Both the position numbers and the translations under genes were made by a program. A stretch of 64,000 bases of DNA from Ilyonectria destructans. Its lineage: Eukaryota; Ascomycota; Sordariomycetes; Hypocreales; Nectriaceae. The notes below the pieces were generated by a model. The model made no database searches, was not told the origin of the DNA, and saw only the letters and a program-made list of their open reading frames with translations. Below are positions 1 through 9,856 of this stretch, one piece after another; the stretch's first letter is position 1; each line of letters begins with the position of its first letter. The stretch lies in assembly GCA_020740775.1 (NCBI GenBank), contig JAHEWK010000008.1, positions 1,178,001-1,242,000 of the forward strand, read 5' to 3'.

Positions 1-173
1 CTGTCTGTGCTACTGGGCCGCGGCCTAATGAATCCCACTCTCGGCCGTCATCGGCTTGCTGTCATGACTCGAGAGCGGGCATGCCTCTACCCGCGCTGCA
101 TCATGATCCTTCAAATCGAGTCAATCAACTTGCGCCATGTCATCCTCCCAAGCCTAACGTTTGCTCTATTTAG

Positions 174-1319
174 GATGGCACCTATACGCTGATCCACATC
201 CCTCTCAACCTCTATTCGACCCTCCTCCAACCAATCCTCCGAGTCCTCCTCCCCCAGTCCCAAAGCGTCTCCGGCCCCCGCGACTTGCCCGAGTTTGAGC
301 TTCAAGGGCTCACTTCCGACGGACAGCATGGCTTCCTCAACATTAGCGTCACTCCCATAGAGTGCTCGCTTGTCTGCCACTCCTCCTGGGCCAAGAATGT
401 GTTTGAGCCCGTCCTGCAAACGCTGTCTCGCGAGGCTGCCAAGACCGTCTCCATCTCCAAAGACTCGTACATGATCCTCTCGGTAATCAGCGCCGGACTC
501 GATGCCGCCGGCCGTGTTATGGAGTTGACGTCGCCACTGGCCCTGGCTGGCATCCCCATCTTCTTCATCACCACCTACTACTCCGACTTCATCCTCGTCC
601 CGACCAAGGAGCGCACCAACGTCACCCAGTCGCTGCTGGCCAAGGGCTTCGAGCTGTCCGACAACAACTTTGTCAACCCTAGCGCCTATGGCCACAAGCG
701 CGGACCCAGCAGAGGGAGCAGCACCTCGCCTCCTAACACGCCTCCTCCATCCAACGTCGCCGAGCTACAGACCCGAACCTTCAGCCTGCTAAAGAAGCGG
801 GACGTGGCCCCGTACATCGAGGAGGGCCTGGAGCTGGTCCACTGCTCTGGTCGTGAGATGTCGCAGCTCTCCCAGTTTAACCACCGCCCCGCAATGAGCC
901 GACAGGCCACCAACAACGGCCGTCGTCCGAGCTGGGCTGACAACGTCGACACCAAGCTCTACACGTGCATCATCTCCGCTCTCGTCTCTCAGCCGCGTTT
1001 CATTTCCATCACCCTTGCCCAGGACGACCCACCGTCACTGCTCCTCGACAAGACCCTATTGGACGTCTTTGGCGACTCCCTGGTTGGCGACACCGAGGGC
1101 TGCCTTATCCCCATCTTCCTAGACCTCGATAACCTGCCGTTCGAGTCCACGGGTATTGTCTGTGGTGTGGCGGGCCGTCTTGTCCAGGACATGGAGATGG
1201 CCGCGAGCTTTGAGTTGTCATACCTTTCCACAGCCCGCGCTGGTGCCGTCATCCTCTCCGAGGAGCAGTCTGTTCGCGCACTGGGGATCCTGAAGCCACT
1301 GCTCACCAAGGATGCATAA
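174..1319 (+). CDS. CASTOR-like ACT-domain protein (first exon unresolved)
   Basis: The main exon encodes about 381 residues and ends at a TAA at 1317-1319. The protein resembles the CASTOR/GATS-like family, known in animals as cytosolic arginine sensors acting on TORC1 through GATOR2. Matching segments are the ACT-type strand near 545-600 (GIPIFFITTYYSDFILVP), a second ACT-like unit starting at FISITLAQDD, and a C-terminal GIVCGVAGRLVQDMEMAASF block. A low-complexity S/P-rich insert (around nt 700-770) separates the two ACT pairs. The reading frame is closed by TAG at 171-173, which sits in a good 3' splice site (CTAAC branch-like motif, then TTTAG|GATGGC), so a short first exon lies upstream. 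I cannot place its ATG: ATG at 28 with donor at 61 keeps phase but is weak, and the true first exon may lie outside the window. An arginine-sensing role in fungi is inference. Confidence 0.7.
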   Translation, partial: DGTYTLIHIPLNLYSTLLQPILRVLLPQSQSVSGPRDLPEFELQGLTSDGQHGFLNISVTPIECSLVCHSSWAKNVFEPVLQTLSREAAKTVSISKDSYMILSVISAGLDAAGRVMELTSPLALAGIPIFFITTYYSDFILVPTKERTNVTQSLLAKGFELSDNNFVNPSAYGHKRGPSRGSSTSPPNTPPPSNVAELQTRTFSLLKKRDVAPYIEEGLELVHCSGREMSQLSQFNHRPAMSRQATNNGRRPSWADNVDTKLYTCIISALVSQPRFISITLAQDDPPSLLLDKTLLDVFGDSLVGDTEGCLIPIFLDLDNLPFESTGIVCGVAGRLVQDMEMAASFELSYLSTARAGAVILSEEQSVRALGILKPLLTKDA

Positions 1320-1693
1320 TTTTGGAGTTTTGGTCTTTCGTTGCAAACAAAAAATTGGGTGGAATGCGTTGTGATCTTTTGTAAAATCCAGGCGGGCCGG
1401 GAATGTTGGCTGAGGAGAATCTAGGGCCGGTGCCATCACGACGACGTTTTGATGTTGTCAGTCCGGCCAAATAGGATTCCTCGGGCTGTTTGAAAACCTC
1501 GGCGGTGGGCGGTATTTTGTTTGTTCGGCTGGCGTTGGTCGGAGGCTGCTGCTGAGTTCCATAGCGAGATACCATCTTTATATAGCAAACTCGGCGCTGG
1601 TGCGATTCCAACATGGCAGTTCTTGGCTTGTACTTTTTGAGATGTTCACCTTCCCAACATCCCACGAGTATAGGAACATGCATTAGTTCCTTC
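1320..1693. other. Convergent 3' intergenic region
   Basis: The stretch lies between the stop codons of two convergent genes. It would hold both 3' UTRs. I see no further gene. Confidence 0.6.
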
Positions 1694-2518
1694 TCACTTG
1701 CCCTTCTTCTTCTCCTTGTCCTTCTCCTCGACCAACCCCGCCCGGACAAACCCATCCCTCGCGGCGGCGTTGATGACTGCGAACCGCCTAGGCCCGAGCT
1801 TCACGCCGCCGTACCACCGCGACACGACGACCATGGCATCCCACACGTCCATGAGCTGCATCAAGTGCAGCAGCCTCCCGCCGGCCGCCGCCTCGCCGTC
1901 GTCGTCGCAGTCCTGGAAGCTCGCGTTGCCCGGGCCCCGGATGCGCCACGCCGTCATGTTGTGCGTCGCCGAGCGGAAGCGCCGGTCCGACGCGAGGAGG
2001 GATTGCACGTGGTGTCGCGCCTGTTCGGTGGACGTTACGCGCGCGACGTGTGCGATGAAGGTGGATTTGCTGTCTATGACGACTTCCGAGGCCGTCCAGT
2101 CTGGAGGTGGGAAGGCGTCGAGTTCTGCTGCCGGTGTCGGTACGGGATCCGGCTCGGCGCCGGCGTCCTCCGTGTCAAACGGTTCCGGGGCGTCTTCCTC
2201 GCACCGCCGGGAAAACTCCTCGACGGCGTCAAACAGACACACGACGCCGGGCTCAAATACATCGCCGAGGGCCTCGCGGAACAGCGCCAGGTCGCGCGCG
2301 CCGGCGCCCCTCTTGCCGCCGGAGCTGTGGTGCGTGGCCAGCACGGAGGGCGGGCTGGCGGGGTAGTCTCCGGCGAAGCTGAGGCGCAGGGAGGAGGCGT
2401 CGCCGGGGAGCTTGAGGATGTAGACTGACGCCGAGGTGTCGTCGTCGGCCGGCACGAGGCTGCCGTCGCCGTAGATGGAGTTGATGGCTTCCACCTCGTC
2501 GCGGAGCTCGTCGGACAT
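1694..2518 (-). CDS. YIH1: YIH1/IMPACT homologue (RWD + UPF0029 domains)
   Basis: Single-exon gene of 274 residues. An N-terminal RWD domain (roughly residues 1-115, beginning MSDELRDEVEAINSIYGDG) is followed by an acidic linker and a C-terminal UPF0029/IMPACT domain (about 165-260). The latter carries the family signature WYGGVKLGPRRFAVINAAA, and the protein ends in a lysine-rich tail. Family knowledge: Yih1/IMPACT binds Gcn1 and limits Gcn2 activation, damping the amino-acid starvation response; it also binds actin. The start is the ATG at 2516-2518, which begins exactly at the family N-terminus; 25 open codons upstream look non-coding. The gene is markedly GC-rich, more than its neighbours. 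It is convergent with the CASTOR-like gene. Confidence 0.9.
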   Translation of the reverse strand: MSDELRDEVEAINSIYGDGSLVPADDDTSASVYILKLPGDASSLRLSFAGDYPASPPSVLATHHSSGGKRGAGARDLALFREALGDVFEPGVVCLFDAVEEFSRRCEEDAPEPFDTEDAGAEPDPVPTPAAELDAFPPPDWTASEVVIDSKSTFIAHVARVTSTEQARHHVQSLLASDRRFRSATHNMTAWRIRGPGNASFQDCDDDGEAAAGGRLLHLMQLMDVWDAMVVVSRWYGGVKLGPRRFAVINAAARDGFVRAGLVEEKDKEKKKGK

Positions 2519-3309
2519 GGTGGCGGGGTAGTGCGGGGAGGACGAAGTAAGAGAGTTAGGGGTTGCTTTGAGATGAAGGAGACATGTATACAAGAGACTG
2601 TTGAGTCTGCTCAGGTGTTTAGAGAGCCTGAGGGATTGCGATGTATATTCTGAGTGAGACAGTTTATCTGATATGATGCATTAGAAGTTGTCATGTCGCA
2701 GCGAGAATAATGGCATGCCGAGCCCCACCTTCAAACGCCGAGGGGCCCCGACCCACAACCGGATGACTCCCGAGAGAGCGATTACCAGTAACGAGTTTCG
2801 GTAAGTTCAGACGAAGGAAATAGAGGTTTCAGGGTGGTTGGAAACCTCAAAGGATTCTCCGCCTAGTATCTTCATTCGAAGAGTGGACGACGGGTTATCT
2901 TTCTTATCTTTTGTTAGCGCAACACGAGTTTTCTGTCGTTATGGCTCTGAGAGACCGAAATAAATCCTCGATCACCATAACCAGCATAGCTAAAGATTTA
3001 GGGACTTATACGCCCTTATATTTCGTCATTTCTTTGGAGAGATCCTAAATGCCGATGTCACAAATGCATATGTTGATCTGGTGTCGTCACTTCGCGAGTT
3101 GCATTGAGAACATGACATGGAATCCGTGGATATTTGCATTGCAAAACTTCAAACACAAATCGATACTGGATCGAATACACGATACTACGCGGCAGAGCTA
3201 ACAGCATTGAATACCGGCCTTCCTCAGACCGTTCCCCAGCAAAAACCCATCTATTGGACAACAACTGCCAGCAATGCAACGTCTCACGACATCACCGTAG
3301 AGCCGTCTC
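2519..3309. other. YIH1 promoter side and VMA1 3' region
   Basis: About 790 bp between two minus-strand genes, more AT-rich than the coding DNA. It should contain the YIH1 promoter and the VMA1 3' UTR. No convincing ORF, RNA gene or repeat is seen. Confidence 0.5.
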
Positions 3310-5615
3310 TTACTCGTCCATGACGGCCGCAAACTTGTCCGTCATCTTCTGGTGGATGCCCTCGTACTAGAGAGAAATATGTTAGCAACGGAAACGTTGA
3401 CTCTGGAGTGCAACACAAACCTTCTTGCAGATGACGTCCTCGCCGTCGGTGGGAACCTCAAACTTCAATTGTCGCAGCTGTCCCTGGAGCTCGGAGGTGG
3501 CCTCTCGGACCTTGGCCCAGCTGTGGCCCTGGGAAATGACCTTCTGTGCCTCATCGTGGAAGCCAACCATGAGCTTCATCATCCACTCCGTCTTCCAGAT
3601 GGGACAGAACTGATCGTAGTCGGAGTAACCGTTCTGCTGCAGGAAATCCTCCTTGATGAGAGTAGCAATGTCCAGGGTGATCTTGTCGGGGTCGGACAGA
3701 GCGCTCTTTCCGACCAGCTGCACGACCTGGTCGAGCTCGTCCGAGTCGGACAGGAGCTGTCGGATGCGGTCTCGGAGGCGGGGGAAATCGGGGTAGTTCT
3801 TCTCGTAGTACTTGTCGAGGATCACAGTGTACTTGCTGTACGATACGACGGTGTTGATGGACGGGAAATGCTTTCGCTGAGCGAGCTTCTTGTCGAGACC
3901 CCAGAAGACCTGCACGATACTGAGGGTGGACATGGTGACGGGATCGGAGAAATCACCACCGGGGGGGCTGACAGCACCGACAATGCTGACACTGCCCTCA
4001 CGCTCAGGTGAGCCGAGGGTCTGGACCTTACCGGCTCGCTCGTAGAAGGAGGCGAGCTTGGCACCCAAGTAGGCAGGGAAACCCTGATCAGCGGGCATCT
4101 CTCCCAGACGACCGGAAATCTCACGAAGAGCCTCAGCCCATCGAGACGAGGAGTCAGCCATCATGGCGACGTCGAGACCCTGATCACGGAAATACTCGGC
4201 GACAGTGATACCGGTGTAGATGGAGGCTTCTCGGGCGGCGACGGGCATGTTGGAGGTGTTGGCGATGAGGGTGGTTCGCTTCATAATTGGCTCCTTGCGG
4301 CCGTCAACCTCGATGGTAAGCTCGGGGAAATCCTTCAAGACTTCAGCCATCTCGTTTCCTCGCTCACCACATCCGACGTAGACGATGACGTCGCTGTTGG
4401 AAAACTTGGAGACGGACTGACTAATGACAGTCTTTCCGCAACCAAAGGCACCAGGGATGGCAACGGTACCGCCCTGGACACTGGGGAAGAGGGCGTCGAG
4501 CACTCGCTGGCCGACGACGAAGGGTTGATCGGCGGTGAGCTTCTCGTTGGAGGGACGGGGCACTCGGACGGGCCAGGTCTGCATCATGGGGAACTCGGTC
4601 TTCTTGCCATCAAACTCAACCTCGAGGAGCTTCTCGGTGACGGTGAACTCGCCCTTGGAGGCGATCTTGGTGATGACACCTCGGGCGCGAGGAGGTAACA
4701 GAATCTTGTGGACAGACAGGAAGGAATTCTCGAAGACGGTACCCCAGACGTCACCACCGGAGATGTGGTCGCCGACCTTCTTGGTCGGGGTGAACTCCCA
4801 CTTCTTGTTGCGGTCGAGTGCGGGGACGGCGACACCGCGGGGGATGTAGATGGACTTGGCCATCTTGGCGATGTCTGCGAGGGGACGCTGGATACCATCG
4901 TAGATGCCGTTGAGCAGACCGGGACCGAGCTCGACAGACAAAGGCTTGCCAGTTCGACCAACGGGATCTCCGACCTTGACACCGGCTAGAGGGTGGTTAG
5001 CATTGCTTATCGAGCTCGAACGTGGTCGTCGCACCGGTTTCCTCGTAGACCTGAATGGTAGCTTGGTCGGCACTGATTCGAATGACCTCACCGACGAGGT
5101 TGTCGTGTCCTACTTTGACCTAGAGGAGGTTCGTTAGCTGGGGAGAGGACGGGAATAACTTCTAGGGCGACTGACCAACTCGTACATGGCAACACCAGTC
5201 ATGTCCTCGGCCACGACGACGGGACTGGGAGAGGGTTAGCGTGAAGCTACATTTAGGCGACAGATATCGGCAAGATGCATCTCGAGAGGATCGCGAGGAC
5301 AGGATGGAGGAGCTAGGATGGGCGTGTCGAGGGAACTGACCCGGAGACGGAGTAGATTTTGCCTGGCGGAGAGCTGCATGTTAGCACCCATTACGACATT
5401 GCCCAACAAATGAAGCGCAAGGACAGCTTGGAGGAATTGACTCACCATAATGAGTAGAGTCGTCATCGGCGGTGCCGGCAGCTTTCGCTTTCTAGAGGAG
5501 ATGCAGGTCAGCTCTGGGATCCAGCGGGGCAGCTCGGGCGTGTCGTGACGGACGGCCAGTGAGCATTAGGGGAGCAGCAAGGGCGCCGGAGGGGAGGAGG
5601 TCGTACAGGAGCCAT
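3310..5615 (-). CDS. VMA1: Vacuolar H+-ATPase catalytic subunit A
   Basis: Subunit A of the V1 sector hydrolyses ATP to drive proton pumping into vacuoles and other acidic organelles. I derive seven coding exons, in transcript order 5615-5607, 5491-5446, 5362-5341, 5224-5176, 5119-5035, 4985-3421 and 3366-3310. They total 1833 nt (610 residues) with every junction in phase, which is the normal family length. The Walker A motif GAFGCGKT lies at about residues 249-256, followed by the family blocks [20 protein letters not shown] and [20 protein letters not shown]. The P-loop region is continuous, so the intein found in the Saccharomyces gene is absent. The last exon encodes the terminal [18 protein letters not shown]. 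Exon 1 is only 9 nt (Met-Ala-Pro) and exon 3 only 22 nt. The reading frame stays open for 201 codons upstream of this start (see the 5616-6218 entry), so a longer isoform is possible. Confidence 0.95.
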
Positions 5616-6218
5616 CTTGGGCGGAAGGACGGGCGCGGCGTCGAGCTCGAGATTGGGACGAGGAGAGGAGCTCTGGGAGGGCGGCGACGGGGGCCGGATG
5701 GGCGATGGCGTCGAGGGTGAGGGTGAGGGTGAGGAGGATGCGGATGAGGGAGGCGGTGGTGGTGATGGTGGTGGAGAGTTTGGCAGAGGCAGTTGGCGAG
5801 CTACGTCGACGAGAGCGAGAGCTGCAGTAGCACCAGCGTCAGTGGAGGCAATGGAGGTACCTCCCGTTGCAGCGGCCCACAGGCGGTTCAGCTGTGTACC
5901 GCTTGGCGGAGGCGAGGGTGGGGCCGGCGATGATGTCGTTTCAGTGGTCGCCGCAGCAATGTCAGTGGGCGGTGCAGGGGGTGGCCCGCTGGAGCTGTCC
6001 CTGGAGCTGTCTCTGGAGCTCTCTCTGGAGTTGCTGCCTCTGGAACCTGGGCGGCTGTTCGCAGGGCTGGTGCCGATGCTACTGCTGCTGTCTCGCTGCG
6101 GGACGCGCCCGCGGTCGTCGTTATCGCTGTCGCTGTCGTCGGCGGCGTCGTCGTTCCTGGCGCGAATCAGATCCAGTAGCGACGGCCGCGCCTTGAGGGT
6201 GGGACGGATGCCGAGCAT
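5616..6218 (-). other. In-frame open extension upstream of VMA1 (candidate alternative N-terminus)
   Basis: From an ATG at 6216-6218 the frame runs without a stop for 201 codons straight into the VMA1 ATG at 5615. It would encode a disordered Ser/Pro/Asp/Arg-rich segment beginning MLGIRPTLKARPSLLDLIRA, with RDSS/RESS repeats and a proline-rich end. Third codon positions in the first 40 or so codons are overwhelmingly C or G, as in the real genes here. This could be an N-terminal extension of an alternative VMA1 isoform, a separate upstream protein ending at 5508, or a GC-rich leader that is open by chance; the opposite strand is also open at 5617-6252. I do not recognise the sequence as a family. 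Confidence 0.35.
5989..6034. repeat. 12-nt tandem repeat (CTGGAGCTGTCT-like)
   Basis: Imperfect tandem copies of a 12-nt unit. On the minus strand they read as repeated RDSS/RESS residues within the open stretch upstream of VMA1. Confidence 0.6.
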
Positions 6219-6777
6219 GCACTGGGACCGCCTATTTGGCGGGGGGTTGTAGTGGTAGGATGGGACTGCCTGAGAAGTTGGCAAGTGGTTGTGAAGGTGT
6301 AGTTATGACGACGTAAGCTGTTGCAGGGTTTGAGCGTTGACTATAGCTCGTTGGAGCACTGATATCAGAGGCTCGAGGTAGCTTGCTTTCTACTGGTGTC
6401 TGGGCACTGAAACGGCCTGGGTTTACAGGGCGAGATCGCTGACGGATTGTGTCGCCGGGCTGCCTCCCACTGAACGAATCCAGAGATGCCTAGCCCGTTG
6501 TTGATGCCTAGCCTCCGCACTTTGAGGCATCACCTCCAGTCCTGCACACTTAGCAAACGGTCGTCCTCCAACATCACCACATGGGAATGCAGCTTCGTTC
6601 CCCTAGGCTTCCATTTAATCCATCATGCCCTCGCCGTCACCAGTCAGCAGACCTCTGATCTCAACGTATCAAGGCAATGCGATGATATCATATTCAGCTC
6701 CGTGTACTAAAAATAGATTCGAAATGTAGACCTTCATCCGACTCACGAGACTGCCTCCCCAGAGCTCATCCTTCCTA
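6219..6777. other. Intergenic region between VMA1 leader and FMO gene
   Basis: The region contains the upstream control sequence for VMA1 or its extended form, and the 3' flank of the FMO gene. The short plus-strand ORF at 6486-6710 has no supporting features. Confidence 0.4.
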
Positions 6778-8642
6778 TCAATCTGCCTTCTTCTTGTCCT
6801 TGTTCTCCCGCTCCCAAGCCTCTCCCAATGCCTTCACCTCGGCATTGACGTGCTCAATCCTCTCTCTCGCCCCCGACCAAGGCTTCCTCCCCCGCCCCAT
6901 GTCAAATAGCCGGTACACTGCCGGCACGTCAGGTCCATCCATCAAGAGGTTATAGAACTTGCGGTCGCTCCACCACAGCTTGCACGCCTCCCAGCTCCAA
7001 CAACCCAATCGCTCCGTCACCCCCGTTCCCGCGGCCTTGTTCAGCCAGTCATACGTCTTTGTTGAGATGACTCGGAGGCCGAGGTGATGCATTGGCCCCC
7101 GGTTCAGCGCCTGTACGAGGAAGTGGTATTGAATGTCAATGTCCTTGCGTCGTTCCTCCACTGACGCGATGGGGTATGTACCCCTCCACACGCTCGCCAG
7201 CGCCATAGAGATGACATCGTAAAGCGGAATTGGCGGCTTATTGATGAGCATGTGTCCCATGAACGCCAAAGACTCGGGGTATTGCTCCGAGAGGAATCCC
7301 TGATACAGTCGGGGAAACTTGTCCTGCGGGTCATAAAACCGAGTCGCCTGAATCTCTTTGTGATGATCTGGAGCAATAGCCGGGTCCGTAGGATCTCCAG
7401 TTCCCCGAATTACGGAAAAGTCATAAAAGTATCCGGAGCAGAAGATGATGGCGTCGATATCCTCCAGCACTCGACCGTCTGTTAAGGCCACCGACTTAGG
7501 CCCCGTAATCTCCTCAATGCCCACGACTGTCTCAATGTTGCCATCTCGCAGATTATCCGCCAAGTCATCCGAGAAGAAGGGTATGCGGTGCAGAATCCCA
7601 TCTGTCTGTCGAGGGGCACTGAGGGATGGATGTTCGTTCAAGAAGGGATACGATTTTGATCGCATGGCGACGAGAGCCTTGGTCATCAACGTACTGCCTC
7701 CAATAGGAAAATAGCTGAACAGCGCTCTCACTATCGTGCCAACCCGGCGGCTCATGGAGTGGTCAAAGGCCTTGCCTTTGACCATACGAGGCAGCTAATT
7801 CCACGTTAGCATTTTGCGTCCATGGTTGTCCACCAAGTCTAAGGAGTTCAACTCACAAGAAAAAATTGCGATCGATGGCTGAGATACACCTTAGCAGCTT
7901 TCGCTCTGACCAAAAAGGACGTCGAGTCCGCTCCCGTTGCGCCGATACCGACAACAAGCACGTTCTTGCCGGTGTACTTGGACGGGTCCTTGAACTCTCG
8001 GGAATGAACGGCATCTCCTGCAAACATCTCGATCCCTCTAACTTTAGGAAGATGCTTCGTGTTGAGTATACCCGTTGCAAGAGCAACGCGGTCAAAGCTT
8101 CGACACGCCTGCGAACCTGTGTTGGTGTCTTTTGTGTAAACGAGCCATTTTTTCCCTGCCTCGTCACGTTCGATCCGATCTACTGTCGTAGAGAACTCGA
8201 TATGCGGTAGTAAGTTGAAGTGCTTGGCATACGACTCGAGGTATGTCTGGATGTCCCTCGCCTGAGGATGTACGGGGAGTTCTAAGATAGCAAAATGTGA
8301 GTTCGAGCCCTGAAGATGTGACTCTGTTCGTCTCTCTTACCGTCTGGGAATGGGAAGTCCGTGTAGGAAGCCTTTGGATAATCACCGTCAGTTGTGCACC
8401 CCCCAAGTTCTTTGCAGGGTTCAGACCGATTGCTTGGACGTGTTGAACTTTGTCTGCTCCAGTGCCGTAGTTTGTTTTCCGTCTTCCGAGACGTACCAGG
8501 TCCCCCCAATATGCTCATGTCTTTCGAATGCTGTGACATGAAGTCCTTGCTCGAGAAGGTTCTTGATCGTGACGAGGCCGATGACACCGGTTCCGATTAC
8601 ACAAACTTCTGACCCGAGCTGCTCGTCTCCAGTGGTCGCCAT
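6778..8642 (-). CDS. Flavin-containing monooxygenase (FMO-like)
   Basis: FAD/NADPH-dependent monooxygenase that would oxygenate nitrogen- or sulphur-containing substrates; the substrate is unknown. I place four exons at 8642-8427, 8371-8341, 8281-7857 and 7794-6778, giving 562 residues, all in phase. The introns are 55, 59 and 62 bp. Sequence evidence is the FAD-binding GTGVIG at residues 17-22, the NADPH-binding GIGATG at 194-199, and the FMO fingerprint FxGxxxHxxxF (FAGDAVHSREF, starting about residue 169). The NTSKQSASYTDFPFPD block matches the conserved FMO segment after the FAD site, which supports the first intron. The ATG at 8640-8642 is well placed, 16 residues before the first glycine motif. 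The gene is divergent from the NLR gene. A role in secondary metabolism or detoxification is possible, but no cluster is visible. Confidence 0.9.
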
Positions 8643-9856
8643 CGTGAATAGTGTAGCACAACAAGAGGCACACAGTCAGCGTTGCAAGTCTAAATTCCAC
8701 CAGGACTGGGTACAGCCAGGCTTATAAGTCGCTCCATCCTTAGTTCAAGCATTGCGAGGCGCTAATTGAATGCGTCTGAGGCAGCAACCCTACATGATGC
8801 TGACTTGGTGGTTAGCACTAGTCGTGTGCGATATGCTTACTCTGGCTTAGAGCTGAACAAAACGGGCAACAACTCGGAATAGGATGCCGATCCTGGTGAG
8901 ATTACGTCTCCGATTTGGTATTTAACTGGTGAATATTATTTTAGCGATGATGATGCTTGAAGCTTGTAGAGCAGCTGCATATCATTTGTTGGAATGTTGC
9001 TATTCGCACACACCAAAGCTGTCGTCAGCACACATAAGCACGTCGGCCCAAGTTACTCGATTAGTCGCCACGCCTCGTCAATAAGTTATTTTCGGGCTTC
9101 CTTCCCATTCTGATTAATCTTCAAATTAGTATCTAGCAAGTGGGGCCTGATAATGGAGCAGGCTTGCGTTTGTTCCGACAACCATGGCTTCAATCTATAC
9201 AGTACCTAGCAGTTCATTTCTAGAATCGCCAATTTTCCTCTTGGACACCTATTGCGTGTATTTATTGACCTTGTCTAGATAGTTAACGTATATTTGATTT
9301 GCACTGATAGCAACTTCGGCGGGGTTGGTGCGAGAAGGCTGTGGGAACGTCGCAGTGTCTCCCGAACCCGATCAAAGGAACGAGTATGGCCCTCAGTCTC
9401 ATTTAGCTGCCTGACACTAGTGCAAGCCATTTAAAAGCATATGAGTAGGCTAGATATCATTGTACAACAAGTTGTTGCAATACTTACGAAACGTCTAAAT
9501 GCACTAGTAGGGCATAGATACGCCACTGTGACTCGTAAACTAAGAGGAAAGGGAACAACGACTTTGCTTTTGACGATGTGGGACGTGTTTCAAATCATAG
9601 TGAACTCTATGGGGTGACAGGTCCCAGTTGCGTATGGATGCCCGAAGTCGTTGGCTCAGCCGCACGAGGCTGGCGGTCTAGAACCGCCCAACCTGGTCAT
9701 AAATGGCTGACGCCTCAATCGTGATTGACTTCTTGACAACAGCACACAGCTGCGCCCACAGTCCTACACTCCGGCTCTGATATCCTGTTTCCCTCCTGGC
9801 CTTTCTGTTGAGGCTCTTTATCCAACCGATATATACCCTTTCTATCAACACTCGCC
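8643..9856. other. 1.2 kb divergent intergenic region
   Basis: Promoter region shared by the FMO gene and the NLR gene. It is AT-richer than the flanks and holds no ORF of note. A pyrimidine-rich stretch precedes the NLR ATG. I see no transposon ends or RNA gene. Confidence 0.45.

Noticed and set aside
1613..2428. 271-codon plus-strand ORF antisense to YIH1
   Set aside because: No domain; it is explained by the GC-rich sequence of the real minus-strand gene.
3421..4985. Possible VMA1 intein, as in Saccharomyces
   Set aside because: The P-loop region GAFGCGKT continues directly into the conserved sequence and the protein has normal length, so there is no insertion.
5617..6252. 211-codon plus-strand ORF opposite the VMA1 upstream extension
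   Set aside because: Low-complexity Gly/Glu/Ser composition that mirrors the repeat on the other strand; the minus-strand reading has the more coding-like third positions.
8643..9856. Degenerate transposon in the AT-richer FMO-NLR spacer
   Set aside because: No terminal repeats, target duplications or transposase-like fragments were recognised.
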